From Cadophora sp. MPI-SDFR-AT-0126 (taxonomy: Eukaryota > Ascomycota > Leotiomycetes > Helotiales > Ploettnerulaceae): a stretch of 64,000 nt of DNA. The notes beneath the pieces are model-generated. The model made no database searches, had not been told where the DNA came from, and saw nothing but the letters and a program-made list of their open reading frames with translations. A program made the translations under genes and the position numbers. Positions 48,801 through 61,150 of this stretch are shown piece by piece. The stretch covers positions 992,001 to 1,056,000 of the forward strand of contig JAGMVK010000011.1 of NCBI GenBank assembly GCA_020747065.1, in the 5' to 3' direction. Within the stretch, counting starts at the first letter, position 1. Each line of letters begins with the position of its first letter.

Positions 48801-51460
48801 ATGGCGCCGAAACAGAGAACTTTGAAGCTTCCCAAAGTGCTGATTGATCAGCTTGGAGGAGACGGTATGCGATCTGTTTTAGCGTTTCTTATTACTATGC
48901 AGAAATTGACATTTTTAAAGCGGCGCTTTCTAGGGGACGCAAATCTCGCCCTCGAGCTGGTTCGAGAAAAGAACTGCGCAAGGCAGCACGAATTGAGAAG
49001 AAGGCTTCAAGAATTGGGCCTCCTCCTGCAAAGAAAGCGAAAATAGATCCCGAAGTGAGCCAGGGCTCAAATGGCAAAGCACCAACGGTATCGAAAACCC
49101 CACCAGCGAAGCTATTGCAAGACGATTCTACGAAAGATCGCAAGCCCAAGTCGATTCTGAAACGTACAAAAGACGAAGACCACGAATCGAAAGTTTCGGG
49201 AAGGCATAGATCCATATCTCCGCTACCCAGAATTTCGAGAGCTGTGCAGGATAAGTTGGCTGAAGAAGACGAGGAAATCGCTGCTCTGGAGAGGAAGTTG
49301 GGTTTGAAGGGCAAGAAAGGGTTGCCCCAAGCTTTCAAGGATGATGGGCTTGATGAACTACTTGAAGGACTCGGTCGTGAGGAAGGAGAGGACGAGGGCC
49401 TTCAGCAGAAGAGGAAGAGAAAAGCAGAGGGCGACGAATGGCTGGAGCGGAAACGGACAGAAGCACGATATGCTGCCAAGAGGAAATCGGCACTTATTGA
49501 TGACGACGAAGATGAAAGCGATATGGAAAATAAGGTTTCAGAAGAGGGAGACGAAGCCGATGACGACGATGGAGCTTCCGGTATGTCTTTAGATGGACCG
49601 GAGTTTCCTGATGATATCACAGAGGCCGATGAGGGTGATCTTGAAGAGTTTACATTGGACGTCGACGATGAATTTGATGGATTCGAATCGAATAGCGACT
49701 CAGAGGAAGAGCAGGTCGAATCCACCAAGCGGACACGCGAGAACCCTTATGTGGCGCCAAGCACTGGTTCCAAAGCTCCGACAGAAAAATATATCCCTCC
49801 ATCTTTACGGAAAGCTGCACCCTCTGACTCCGAAGAATTGATTCGACTGCGGCGGCGGACCCAAGGATTGGTGAACAGGCTTACAGAATCGAATTTGATA
49901 TCGATCCTAGCAGACATCGAGAAGATCTACCGGGAAAATCCCAGGCAGCATGTTACATCGACGCTGGTTGATATTCTGTTGACATCTGTTTGCGAGCCAA
50001 CGAGCTTACCGGACACTCTTGTTATTCTTCCTGCTGGATTTATTGCAGCTGTCTACAAGATTATTGGTACTGATTTTGGAGCACAAGTAGTCCAACGAAC
50101 CGTGGAGTTGTTCGATGAGCACTATGCTCATGCCATGACCTCGGTTCAGGCTGGTCCTGCTGCGGCAACAACAGACAGTAGCAAGGAGACTTCGAATTTG
50201 ATCATGCTTCTCTCTGAATTGTATAATTTCCAAGTCGTCGGGAGCATCTTGATGTTTGACTACATTAAAATGTTCCTTGACAAACTCTCGGAGCTGAATG
50301 CAGAACTATTGTTGAAAATAATTCGAGCATCGGGTCCTCAGCTACGACAAGATGATCCATCGTCACTCAAAGCCATCGTTTCGATGCTCCGACCAGCTAT
50401 TGAGAGTGCTGGCGGCGAAGCCAACATCTCCGTCCGGACAAAATTTATGATAGAGACTATCAATGATCTCAAGAACAACAAAATGAAAACTGGTGGTGCC
50501 GCATCAGCAATTACATCCGAACATACCATTCGGATGAAGAAGATATTGGGTTCTTTGAACGATCGAACCATCAAGGGCAGCGAGCCTTTGCGAATCGGCC
50601 TGAAGGACATTCAGGAATCAGACAAGAAAGGAAAATGGTGGCTGGTTGGTGCCAGCTGGTCGGGTAATGGAGATGAAGATACTAGTGGGCCGTTGGCCTT
50701 TGAAGTTGGTAACCAACGAGTTCCAGCAGAGGACGCAGGGACGTCAGATCTTATTCAGCTTGCACGGGAACAACGGATGAACACTGACATCCGTCGAGCC
50801 ATATTTGTTACCATCATGTCTGCGACAGATTATCAAGATGCACATCTACGACTCATGAAGTTGAAGTTGAAGAAGGTTCAAGAATTCGAGATACCGAAAG
50901 TTCTGATCCATTGTGCAGGTGGTGAGAAGACCTACAATCCCTATTACACGTTAATTGCCAAGAAAATATGTGGAGATAGAAGGCTCAAGACCGCATTTCA
51001 ATACTGTCTATGGGATCTGTTCAAGAAGATGGGTGAGTCCGAAGAAGATGATGTCGACCCTGAGGATGAAGAGGACGCTTTGGAAACGAGGCAAATTGTC
51101 AATCTCGCAAAGATGTTCGGTACCCTCCTCGTCGATGGCGGTCTAAGTCTTATTGCACTTAAGAATCTCAACTTCAGCTACCTCCAAACCAAGACGAAGA
51201 TCTTCATGGAAGTGTTCTTTATTACTGTTCTACTTCAGTGCCAACGGCAAGCTGAGAATAAGAGAGACGAGCAAGCTCTGAGGTATATCTTTGGTCAGGC
51301 GAAGGAGACGCCGCAGCTGATCAGGGGCTTGCAATACTTCTTGAAGAAGGTGGTGAGTAAGACGGATCTCGCGGGTGGCGAAGAGGATAAGGAGACGGTG
51401 AAGTGGGCTTGTAAAGTAGCCGGAGATACCCTGAAGGCGTTGGCTGTTGATGCCTCTTGA
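48801..51460 (+). CDS. SGD1: Sgd1/NOM1 nucleolar MIF4G-MA3 protein
   Basis: Two exons (48,801-48,864; 48,921-51,460) give 867 residues starting MAPKQRTLKLPKVL. The amino-terminal third is basic then strongly acidic (Asp/Glu runs). The MIF4G domain starts near V-N-R-L-T-E-S-N-L-I-S-I (about residue 330) and the MA3 domain near D-I-R-R-A-I-F-V-T-I-M-S (about residue 650). This order fits yeast Sgd1 and human NOM1, nucleolar proteins needed for 18S rRNA processing and small-subunit assembly. The first intron (48,865-48,919) is needed: reading on from the first ATG without splicing changes frame and meets stops, whereas joining gives A-A-L-S-R-G-R-K-S-R. A further ATG just upstream (48,796) is out of frame. 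The divergent neighbour is SRP14. Confidence 0.93.
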
Positions 51461-51850
51461 ATCTGCATATGCATTCATTCTGGAAATTCTCCCTACACAC
51501 TTTCATTTACTCCTGGCGACTGGTTGTTTGGAGGCTCCAAGTATCACTCGGGAGAGTTTGATATCTGTATTCATTCATACTAGGTTCTCGATTCCGACAT
51601 TTTGGAACCACCTCACAACTCGTGTGTATGCATTTGATACTTCTGGCCACAATAATCGCAGAAATGAACAACGTTTCCAAATCCTAGTGGCATTTGCCCG
51701 TGCTGATGAAGATAGGCGGGTGCGGCTAAATACGGGTGACGGAACCGAACCATCGGGCACTTTCGTTCTTCGCCGTCTCTGGTGTCCCATCAAAACATCT
51801 TTGTAGCGTCGTCTCAATAATTTTGAATCAACACAATCCCTTCACACACG
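51461..51850. other. Intergenic region before LPD1
   Basis: 390 bp with the 3' end of SGD1 and the promoter of the next gene. No gene is recognised. Confidence 0.6.
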
Positions 51851-53601
51851 ATGCTTCGAAGCTTAGTATTGCCACGGGCGGCTGCCAGGTCAGCTTTCAA
51901 GCAATCGTCATCGTATGTACCCCGTCAATTGCTCGTTGAAAGCTCGACCGAGAAGCTAATACCTACTCCGCAGCCTTCCCTCTGTTATCGCCCCTGCATC
52001 CATTGCGAGATGGTCGAAACGAGGATATGCAACAGAGGCTGGTGAGCTGCTCCTGTGTCTGGAGAAGGAGAGTACGGAGCTGACTGGTTGCAGAGGAGAA
52101 GGATTTGGTCATTATTGGAGGAGGTGTTGCCGGATATGTCGCAGCCATCAAAGCTGGACAGGAAGGCATGAAGGTAGGCTTTGCACTGGTGGCAAAGCTT
52201 CGGAAGACCCATCTAACAGTTTGAATAGGTAACATGTATCGAGAAGCGTGGCACATTGGGCGGAACGTGTCTAAACGTTGGATGCATTCCCTCGAAAGCT
52301 CTCCTCAACAACTCACATCTCTACCACCAAATTCTCCACGACACGAAAGGACGCGGTATCGAGGTTGGCGATGTTAAGCTCAACCTTGCACAAATGATGA
52401 AGTCAAAAGACACTGCGGTTTCGGGCTTGACAAAGGGTGTGGAGTTCCTGTTCAAGAAGAATAATGTTGAGTACATCAAAGGCACTGCAGCTTTCGCCGG
52501 CGAGCATGAAATCAAGGTCAACTTGACTGAGGGTGGAGAGAAGACGATTGTGGGAAAGAACATCCTCATTGCAACTGGTAGTGAAGCTACGCCATTCCCA
52601 GGACTTGAGATCGACGAGAAGAGAATCATTACAAGCACTGGTGCTATTGCTCTGGAAAAGGTTCCGGAAAGCATGATTGTCATCGGTGGAGGTATCATTG
52701 GTCTTGAGATGGGCTCTGTCTGGTCAAGATTGGGTACCAAGGTCACCGTTGTTGAGTTCTTGGGACAAATCGGTGGCCCAGGAATGGACGCCGAGGTCGC
52801 AAAGTCGGCGCAAAAGCTCTTGAAGAAGCAAGGCATTGATTTCAAGCTCAACACCAAGGTCATGAGTGGTGACCCAAGTGGCGAAAAGATCAAGCTCGAG
52901 GTAGAAGCCGCCAAGGGAGGCAAGAACGAGACTGTGAGTTTTGAGAAGCTGGACTGAGCCAATAATATACTGACGCTGCGTAGCTTGAGGCAGACGTTGT
53001 TCTTGTTGCTATTGGACGCAGACCTTATACTGCTGGTCTTGGACTTGAGAACGTTGGTCTCGAGACCGACGATAAGGGAAGACTCGTCATTGACCAGGAA
53101 TACCGAACCAAGATCCCACACATCCGCGTTGTTGGTGACTGCACATTCGGGCCTATGCTTGCCCACAAGGCCGAGGAAGAGGCTGTTGCCGTTGTTGAGT
53201 ACATCAAGAAGGGACACGGTCACGTTAACTACGGTGCCATCCCCTCTGTCATGTATACACATCCCGAGGTCGCATGGGTAGGCCAGAACGAGCAAGAAGT
53301 CAAGGCTTCAGGAGTCAAGTACAAGGTCGGCACATTCCCCTTCTCGGCCAACTCGAGAGCAAAGACCAACCTCGACACCGAGGGTTTCGTTAAGATGATC
53401 GCCGATGAGGAGACTGATAGAATACTTGGTATCCACATCATCGGACCTAACGCTGGAGAAATGATTGCGGAGGGAACTCTTGCAATCGAATACGGTGCAT
53501 CGAGTGAAGATATCGGACGTACGAGTCACGCACATCCAACTCTTGCGGAAGCATTCAAGGAGGCTGCTATGGCGACATACGGCAAAGCAATTCATTACTG
53601 A
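51851..53601 (+). CDS. LPD1: Dihydrolipoyl dehydrogenase, mitochondrial (E3)
   Basis: Five exons (51,851-51,912; 51,974-52,041; 52,094-52,173; 52,229-52,933; 52,984-53,601) give 510 residues. The flavoenzyme reoxidises dihydrolipoamide in the pyruvate and 2-oxoglutarate dehydrogenase complexes and the glycine cleavage system. The Arg/Ser/Ala-rich start ([18 protein letters not shown]) is a mitochondrial presequence. The FAD-binding [10 protein letters not shown], the redox disulfide [13 protein letters not shown], the NAD-binding [11 protein letters not shown], and the active-site H-A-H-P-T-L-A-E pair are all present. Introns 1-3 split the presequence and FAD site from the rest. Length is normal for the family. 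Confidence 0.97.
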
Positions 53602-54134
53602 GCATACCCCATTGTACGATAGTTAGATAAAATGCAGATATTTTGACCAGTCGAGTTCCATCAGTGTTGGAAGTACCAAGTGTGTGAACCACTCCCAAGA
53701 CGCACTGGCGAAAGACTCGAAGCTAAACTATGGGACCTGTGTGAATTCGCAACACAAAAGTTCTTTTCGTCCATCACTCCATCGATTGTCTGCAAAACCT
53801 TTCGTCATTCTGTAGTTCCCCAAAAATAACCTAATAGCAAAAACGAATCCATTTCGGACTCGTCACTACTTATTTTGCAATTTCCTTCAAAATACGAAAA
53901 ACCTAAAAGGAATACCAAGCAATGCACACTTTTATCGACAATGAACATGTTAAAGCACTTTGATGACATCCTAGACGCAAATACCACGGTGAAAAGAAGG
54001 CGAAGTAGCTGTGGTGAGTAGGGGTCAGGGCAAGTCGAAGGAAGCTCGAGGGCCTGACTTACTGCTATCGTAAAGCAACAGACTAAAGTATGATGTCCTA
54101 AACATTATAGAATGGGCGTATCATTCAGTGAAAA
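53602..54134. other. Convergent intergenic spacer
   Basis: 533 bp between the LPD1 stop and the stop of the micro-exon gene. No gene is recognised. Confidence 0.6.
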
Positions 54135-55037
54135 TCATGGGCCACATCTTCCCCAGCGGCCGCTGTAAAAGGGGGACGATCCGAGTCTGTTGGTTACTCC
54201 ACGGCCGAAACCGCGCCTATTCATGCCGCCCATGGGGTAGGTTAGCATGCGTTGACTGCCTTGTCTGGTTATTGTCAGTTGCCCGGGTGCAATTGCGTTT
54301 TGGCAACTTACGCTCCGAAGCCCTGGCCTAGCAGACCGCTGCTGTTGGTCTCAGTAGGAACTTAATCCGAGTGTTTGGAAGACGTCCGTTACTTACAGGG
54401 CACCAGCTGCACCAAGTCCGGCAGCACCGAATTGGGACATGCCCTGGCTACTTAATGTGTTAGCAAGGGGCGGTATTGTGAAGACTGACTTCAGTGGGGG
54501 CTTACAGTGCGAGAGGATTCATTTGGAAAGCACCCCTGAACCTTCTCAGCGCCAGAAATGAAACCATTCAACAGTGTACCTACATTCCGAGCGCTGGGTT
54601 CATGAGCATACCGCCATTCCTGGTTCAGAGCATTAACATAATGATCTGTGAATTTGGGCTCCGGTAGCATGTCAAGATATGGAGATGCTTACATTCCAAA
54701 ACCCATGGAAAGATTTGCTGGAGAGGCACCAGCACTATTCGAGTCAGTCATGGGAGGGTATAAGGACATCTCGAATGCGGAGAGCTTACACTTGAAGTCC
54801 ACCGTTCAAGAGGCCGACACCGCCGCCAAGGTAGATCTGATACGGGCATTGAGGACAATTACAAGTGGTAGCCGAAACTAGAATTTGTTGAGGTGAACCA
54901 TAGCCAATGCTAGCCAGGTACTCCTGGGTCGCACAGTCACAGATATGCTCGCCAGTATATGGATCGAGCTGACAGTAAGTGCATTGTGTTGGGTGAAGAC
55001 CTGCACTTCGCAAGACAAGACCGTTATTGATATTCAT
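54135..55037 (-). CDS. Unrecognised small protein encoded by symmetric micro-exons
   Basis: Seven exons on the minus strand (54,790-55,037; 54,693-54,734; 54,584-54,619; 54,506-54,535; 54,397-54,447; 54,312-54,341; 54,135-54,255) join in frame to 185 residues. All six introns (48-73 nt) are phase 2, begin gtaag or gtagg and have a CTRA-type branch site before the acceptor. Exon 1 encodes a Cys-rich domain (C-T-Y-C, C-D-C, C-N-C-P-Q-C) that could bind metal. Exons 2-6 are 42, 36, 30, 51 and 30 nt and encode short Gly/Ala/Met/Asn pieces such as N-G-G-M-L-M-N-P-A-L-G. Exon 7 is basic (M-N-R-R-G-F-G-R-G). There is no signal peptide. The frame stays open upstream to an ATG at 55,211, so a longer start is possible. 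Family and function are unknown. Confidence 0.72.
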
Positions 55038-56779
55038 CGTGAGGGCTTGGTTATGCTTTGGTAAGGAGTGTCGAGTTAGAGAAGTTTTTGGTTGTAAAGA
55101 ACGTTGAGAAGTTGATTTGAAGGATCGTTGTGTGAGGGGAAGGTTCCATTTGGCTCCAGATAGGAATTGTCCCTCCTTATGTAGCCTCTTGAACCCTTCC
55201 ACGGGTGACACAGAATCTGCTCATCGAAGATTATGGAGCGGTGGAAGGCTCTCACTCCACCCAGCTCATACAAGCAGGACGGTCCACTCGAAGACATTTC
55301 CGCAGCATCGTGGTCATTTCAGTACACCTCTTGGTTGGATGGTCCCCCTCGAAGCGGTCTGTATCGACCGCCAGACGATTCGGATGGATTGAGGAATCAG
55401 CTCCGAGTATAGAGGTGGTACATAGTATGGCTTGGAGCTGTCGTGAACCCGGTCTCATCCATTAGAGAAATTCTGTGGTTGAGGGAAGTCACCAGGACGT
55501 TGACGACGGGCAAACTCACACGATGACAGGCGCCACTTGCCCAAAAGAAATCTGACGTGAGTGGCGATTAGGGTGTGATAAGGCAGGTCTCAAGAGAGGA
55601 ATCGTCAGTTCTGGACCTGAATGGCAATGCCTGATGATTTCATAGGACATGCTTCACTTAGCGACATCGAAGAACGCCTAAACTTAACCCCACGACCAGA
55701 CGCAATGATCTTCGCCCCTTTACTACCAAGCGGATACACTTTATACAATCATGTTCACCGGAAGCCGAGAGCTGGCAGGCCGTATCTGGCAGGCCGTATC
55801 TGGCAAGATGTTTGCGCCTGCCACCTGTTGCCTTAGCTCTGGCAATCTGAGCCACTCGTTGAGCTTCTACTGGAAGTCATTTGAGCACCTGTACTACCTA
55901 TACAGCTCAGAGAGGCACAAAGGTTGACTTGGGAGGAAAGACATAGCATTATCAGGGAGTTACTGGAGCAAACGACCCGTGACAGAGAGTAACTTGAAAT
56001 CAGGCGGACGAAGTTCAAAAAACTCATCTGCAATCTCTTATCTCTCTCGTATATTCTACGCAATGATTAGGACTTGATAATTAGACCGAACATCAATAAA
56101 GATAAGAAGCAACGAGTCCCTTCTGGAGGAGGAAAAAAGTTACCCGCAGGGGCTAGGTGAAACAGTCACAAGCCACTAGGCATCCTGAAAATATTGGACC
56201 ACATAAAATGCTCCAAGTAAGTAACAGAACAGGGCGTTCGAAAATTGTAAACCGGCGAGTGTGCCACGATAGGCCAGCAATGTAGCCCATGTCCTGTAAG
56301 TGTACATTCATCACAACTGTGTCCGGACGGCACCTAGGCTGTTCAGACACGCTGAGAGAAGGTCTGACTCGGAGAAAAGATGCTTGTTTGCATGGCAGCT
56401 CAATTCTAGCAGCTCTTATCGAGGTCAGGCCCACTTGGGAAAGATGTTGTCAGGAGGAAAGGAGGTTGGCTCAAAATAAGATGCTTACTGGCGTAGTCTT
56501 GTCTTTCAGGTACGAAAACGTACGAAGGCAGCTCCGTAGGCGAGCCAGTTAGAATTGGACATTCGGTCGACCGTCTCAGGGACCATGCCATCCCACATGG
56601 AGACGAGAGTTGTGGCGCTATCCTCACCGAACCATCTGCTCCGGAACAGCTCAGAGAGGAAATCTCTTCGACAAAATACAATGTCCCAATGTGCTTGAAC
56701 AACGAATTGAGTACTCCCAGAATATCTGCCACATCCGAGTCCGTGGCCAGCTTCAGTTTCCATCCTCCGCCGAACCATC
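55038..56779. other. Divergent intergenic region
   Basis: 1.7 kb between the start of the micro-exon gene and the desaturase start. It holds a small direct repeat (ctggcaggccgtat, twice near 55,770-55,802) and no supported gene. Both promoters should lie here. Confidence 0.6.
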
Positions 56780-58513
56780 ATGGCTTCCAAGACCGCCCCT
56801 CACCAGAAAGAGGCTTTGCTATCTCGGAGACAAATCGAAGGGTTGATCGCAGACGGGAGATCTATAATTATTGTTGATGGGAATGTTTTAAAGGTTGATC
56901 CATGGCTCAAATATCATCCTGGGGGCGACAAGGCAATACAGCACATGGTGGGAAGAGATGCCACGGACGAAGTTACAGCGTATGTTCTTGTGGCACATAT
57001 CTTTGCGACATAGCTGATTATTATCAGGCTGCACTCCCTAGAAGCCCAGAAGCAAATGCAGAGGTACCGCATTGGACGGATTGATGGCCGCTGGGTCAAC
57101 TTTGTGCCTCCAATACAGGGTGGCAGATTCCGACCATATTGCGAGGCGACCGCAGACGAAGAGAGTGAGGAGGATTATTCCGAATACCAGGCTCCAAGCT
57201 CTGATATCTCGAGAGCTCCATCTCCAATATTTGATACGGTTGAGCCGACCGCTCGTCGACGCATGCATTTGAAGAAGGAGCTGCTGCTTTCTTCTGCCTC
57301 TTCAGTCTCCTCGGTCGCGGACCCTGAGGATGGCATGTCCTATTTGGATGCACAAACCAAGGAGCAAATCGACTTGGATATTGCCAAGTACCCGTCTTTG
57401 GATCTCAATACTCAGGACGAGGTCATCCAGAAGTACCGTCTGCTAGATCAACGACTCAGAGACGAGCGTTTGTACGACTGCAATTATACTGCGTACGCTA
57501 TTGAAGGCTGCCGATACACATTTCTCTTCTGCATGATGCTTCTTTTTCTTCGTCTTGGCTGGTACGCTCTCAGTGGCTTGTTTCTGGGATGTCTCTGGCA
57601 TCAGCTGGTGTTCACTGTGCATGATGCAGGACACATGGGTATCACACACAACTTTCACGTCGACACTACAATCGGAATCATCATCGCCGATTTTATAGGT
57701 GGACTGTCCGTGGGGTGGTGGAAAAGAAACCACAATGTCCATCACATCGTTACAAATTCCCCGGAGCACGATCCTGATATCGAGCATCTACCTTTCTTTG
57801 CAATCTCACATCGGTTTCTAGAGTCGCTCAGGTCGTCCTTCTACGAGCGTGTCATGGCCTATGATGCTTTTGCCAAATTTATACTTCCATACCAAGCATA
57901 TCTATACTATCCGATTCTCACTTTTGGACGCTTCAACCTATACTTTCTCTCCTGGGAATATCTCATCCGCGGCCTGGGTCCTAAGAAAGGCCCTGCATGG
58001 TGGCATAGATGGCTGGAACTTACCGGACAAGCCTTCTTCTGGTATTGGTTTGGGTATATGATCATGTATAAGACCATTCCAACAGCCTCGGGGCGTCTGT
58101 CTTTCCTTATGGTCAGCCATATGATAACCATGCCTTTGCATGCTCAGATCACGCTGTCTCACTTTGCGATGAGCACTGCAGAGCTCGGTCCGCACGAATC
58201 GTTTCCGCAGAAGATGCTGCGCACTACTATGGATGTTGATTGTCCCCAGTGGTTAGATTTCTTCCACGGCGGTCTTCAGTTCCAAGCTGTCCACCATCTG
58301 TTTCCAAGGATGCCAAGGCACAATCTTAGACGAGCCCAAAAACTTGTGCAGGAGTTTTGCGTAGATGTTGGTATCCCATACGCCTTGTATGGATTCGTAG
58401 ATGGGAGCAAACAGGTCATTGGGAGACTTGGCGAGGTGGGAAGACAGGCGGCGATCCTTGCGAAATGCCAGCGAGTTACTGCTGAAAAGGGAGATATCCT
58501 ACATGGACATTGA
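56780..58513 (+). CDS. Cytochrome-b5-fused sphingolipid delta-8-type desaturase
   Basis: Two exons (56,780-56,979; 57,028-58,513) give 561 residues. An amino-terminal cytochrome b5 domain carries the haem motif H-P-G-G at residues 46-49. After a Ser/acidic linker comes a membrane-bound fatty acid desaturase domain with hydrophobic segments and the three His boxes H-D-A-G-H, H-N-V-H-H and Q-A-V-H-H. The Q in the third box is typical of front-end desaturases. In fungi this architecture is the delta-8 long-chain-base desaturase of the glucosylceramide pathway, in the ER; delta-6/delta-5 fatty acid desaturases share the layout, so substrate is inferred. All catalytic His are present. The intron splits the b5 domain from the rest after T-D-E-V-T-A. 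Confidence 0.92.
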
Positions 58514-59769
58514 GCTATCTCATGGCCCTTCTTCATTGGCATCGATCGGCTGCGTATCTTTAGCAATCTCATAACAAGTCTTGTTCCCGCCCTTCAATTT
58601 CTGTCAATGAGAGATCACTCATATTCAAGGATTGGTCTGGTGTCGACGCCGCTGACCAGTACACTTCCATTGATCGTTGGTAGCCGTTGCTGTGACACAG
58701 CCTGCAGATGCAGCTGCTGGTAGTCGTTGCTTTTCTCCTAATCGTACGGTAATACAGGACTGTATAGACTTTCAAGTGGACGTTTCGAGGGACAAGTAAG
58801 GTTATATTCCTTTAGGATCTTTCTTCTTGCTCCTGCAGTTTCCACCCCAATTTAGTTCCACGGCATGGCTTGAGTTTCCCGCTCCTGGCCTCCCAAAAGT
58901 AAGCAAATTCACAGGTTCATCAGTTGAGCAGCAAATGATATTTTTACGTGGCAGACGATGCTTCATGTTGGTGTAACATTCCAAACCAATTCAAGGTCAT
59001 CTTGCGAGAGTGGAATACTCACTGCATGCTCGAGAGACGCTATCTGACGATGGTCACTAAAGCTAGTCTCAAGAATAGACGTGATGCAGCCACCTTTCTT
59101 CCGCACCTGGGGTACCCCAAGCCTAGCGTTGTTTTACTGAAGATTTGACTGGCTGGTATACTTTTGACTTTCCTTGCTCTGGGCCGTCGGGAATCCCGCC
59201 TTTGGCCGCTGGGTACTTCTCGATCGCCGCTGGTGTCCCAGCAGCTCAAATACCCATCTCCAATTTCTTTTCATGCGGTTTGAGACTTGATCCATGTTAC
59301 GACCAATATATTCACATGGAAATTCAATCTCTTGGCACGATGAATGTTGTTCCCTCCCCTGATTGCCGCGATGGTCCCCATCGACCGATCCTCCAAAAAC
59401 AAAATCTTCATCACTTCTTAATTCACCGATACCGACGATGTTTGCCTTAGTTGCTGAGAGCTGAATCGCCATGGCATGGAGACATGCCAGGCGTCTGCTT
59501 CGTTCTGCCTTCCGAGAGACAAGTGCCAAGTAATACTCTTTGACTTGAAAAAGCAAAAAAAAGAGATCTTCATAGAAGCACGGACTTGGTTATAAAGTCC
59601 TTTGGTATTCCGTGAGGAACGCGTCTTCCTTTGGTGCGTAAGAAAATCATCCAATCTCTCGGTGATCGGACCTCATCATACTCGATAGTAAAGACTCAGC
59701 TGTCCCAACATTATCATCACCAGTTGCTGTCCGAAAGCTCCTCATCGACACATCTCGCGACATTTCATC
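58514..59769. other. Intergenic region
   Basis: 1.26 kb after the desaturase. A 140-codon open frame on the minus strand (59,134-59,556) shows no recognisable domain and no splicing support. Nothing else is recognised. Confidence 0.55.
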
Positions 59770-60214
59770 ATGACCAGAGCGAAACATACCGACGAGTCTG
59801 CGGAACGAATTGCCAGATCTCGAGGTGCAGATGTACTTTTTCCAATCCTTTAGTAGGCTTTTGGCGCCTTAGAAGCTGACTTCCATCCAGTCTCGTGAAG
59901 CACAATCAGCTTCTCGGGCGGCCAAATTTCACAAATCGCGATCTGGAGGCGGCAGCAGTGGTAGTGGAAGTAGTGGAGGAAGTGGAAGTGGAGCAGATGC
60001 AAGAGGAAGTAGTGACGGGACATGCCAAAACAAAAATAGATCTGGGGGACAATGTTCGGTTTACGAACCCTGTATGGTCCAGTACGTATTACCTCGCCCA
60101 GGATGGATCGAAATTATTGAGATCGGATGTCGGCTTCTGATATCTAATCTCTTGGTATCGAATCCTTCCCCCGAAATATCTACTGCAGAAAAAATATGTA
60201 CTGATTGCTTTTAA
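59770..60214 (+). CDS. Possible small Gly/Ser-rich fungal protein
   Basis: Two exons (59,770-59,832; 59,891-60,214) would give 128 residues starting MTRAKHTDESAERIARSRGAD, followed by S-R-E-A-Q-S-A-S-R-A-A-K and a Gly/Ser-rich run. The motif A-x-R-I-x-x-S followed by S-R-A resembles small fungal proteins of the seed-maturation-like type; this is a resemblance by eye. The 58-nt intron has a gctgac branch site and a ccag acceptor, but a weak donor (gtactt). The last 60 residues look less protein-like, so the real end may differ. Exon 2 overlaps an 81-codon open frame in another frame. Confidence 0.42.
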
Positions 60215-60881
60215 TTAATTGCCAGCAATCCGAACTGGAGGGTCTGATATGGGCACAAAGAAGCAGGGGTTGCGGATCTCCTGCGATGTTATTGTGGAGG
60301 AGGGGATTTTCTCTCTCTTCTTCATATCATTGGCAGATGGCATGTGCGAGCAGTATGGAGTACTTTCTTTTGTTTTGGTAACAGGGATACATGGGAACAT
60401 GGGATACGGGGTTGTGCTTCTTCGGTTATCTGTAATAAAGAGCCGTTCAATTGACCGTATGATTGAGTCACTTCGTCTCATGATTGTGAACTACAAAAAT
60501 CCTGTAATATTGGTCAACACGTCTGATCTGCAATCCTTAAACAATGTGATGTATGTGATTAGTGGTAGCCGATCGGCTGTTCAAATGCAAGATAGATACT
60601 GAGTGTAACCCACCATCCCGATCCTTGGGCCACTTGGTCGATGCAAGTGATCGATCGCTGGGTCTAAAATTTACACGGCTCAAATTCTTCAACGTTACTG
60701 GACCAAGGCTTCGGGACACTCCGTTGGCTGAACTCTACTCTCCAGTTGGCCGTGTGGTGGGCTATGACCTTTCCAATTTTCCCAAGAAGATCAGCAGGCT
60801 CGGCAGTCCCATCCAGTCGGATCTTTCTTTACGGTACCAGACCAGACCTTCAGGACGTCTTATCTCAATAGTGTTTCAGCT

Positions 60882-60906
60882 GCATCGCATCGCATCGCAT
60901 CGCATC
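60882..60906. repeat. gcatc pentanucleotide tract, 5 copies
   Basis: Five perfect copies, one base different from the gcata tract 190 bp downstream. Confidence 0.9.
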
Positions 60907-61095
60907 GTTCTTTCGATCCTTAAGGAAAAACAAAACATGATGAGCCGATGCTCAGATTGGATCATGGATATGATTGGGCGATGAGCGAGCGCCACAAACA
61001 GGGTGGACTGGAGACTGTGGTTCAGCCCCTTTTCTTACACGTGACGATTTCTGGCCCGTGCCTTTGTTCTCGTTCCAAGTTTCTGGCGTTGCGGA

Positions 61096-61150
61096 GCATA
61101 GCATAGCATAGCATAGCATAGCATAGCATAGCATAGCATAGCATAGCATA
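61096..61150. repeat. gcata pentanucleotide tract, 11 copies
   Basis: Eleven perfect copies followed by gcgta. The minus-strand open frames across it (M-L-C-Y-A repeats) are by-products. Confidence 0.95.
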
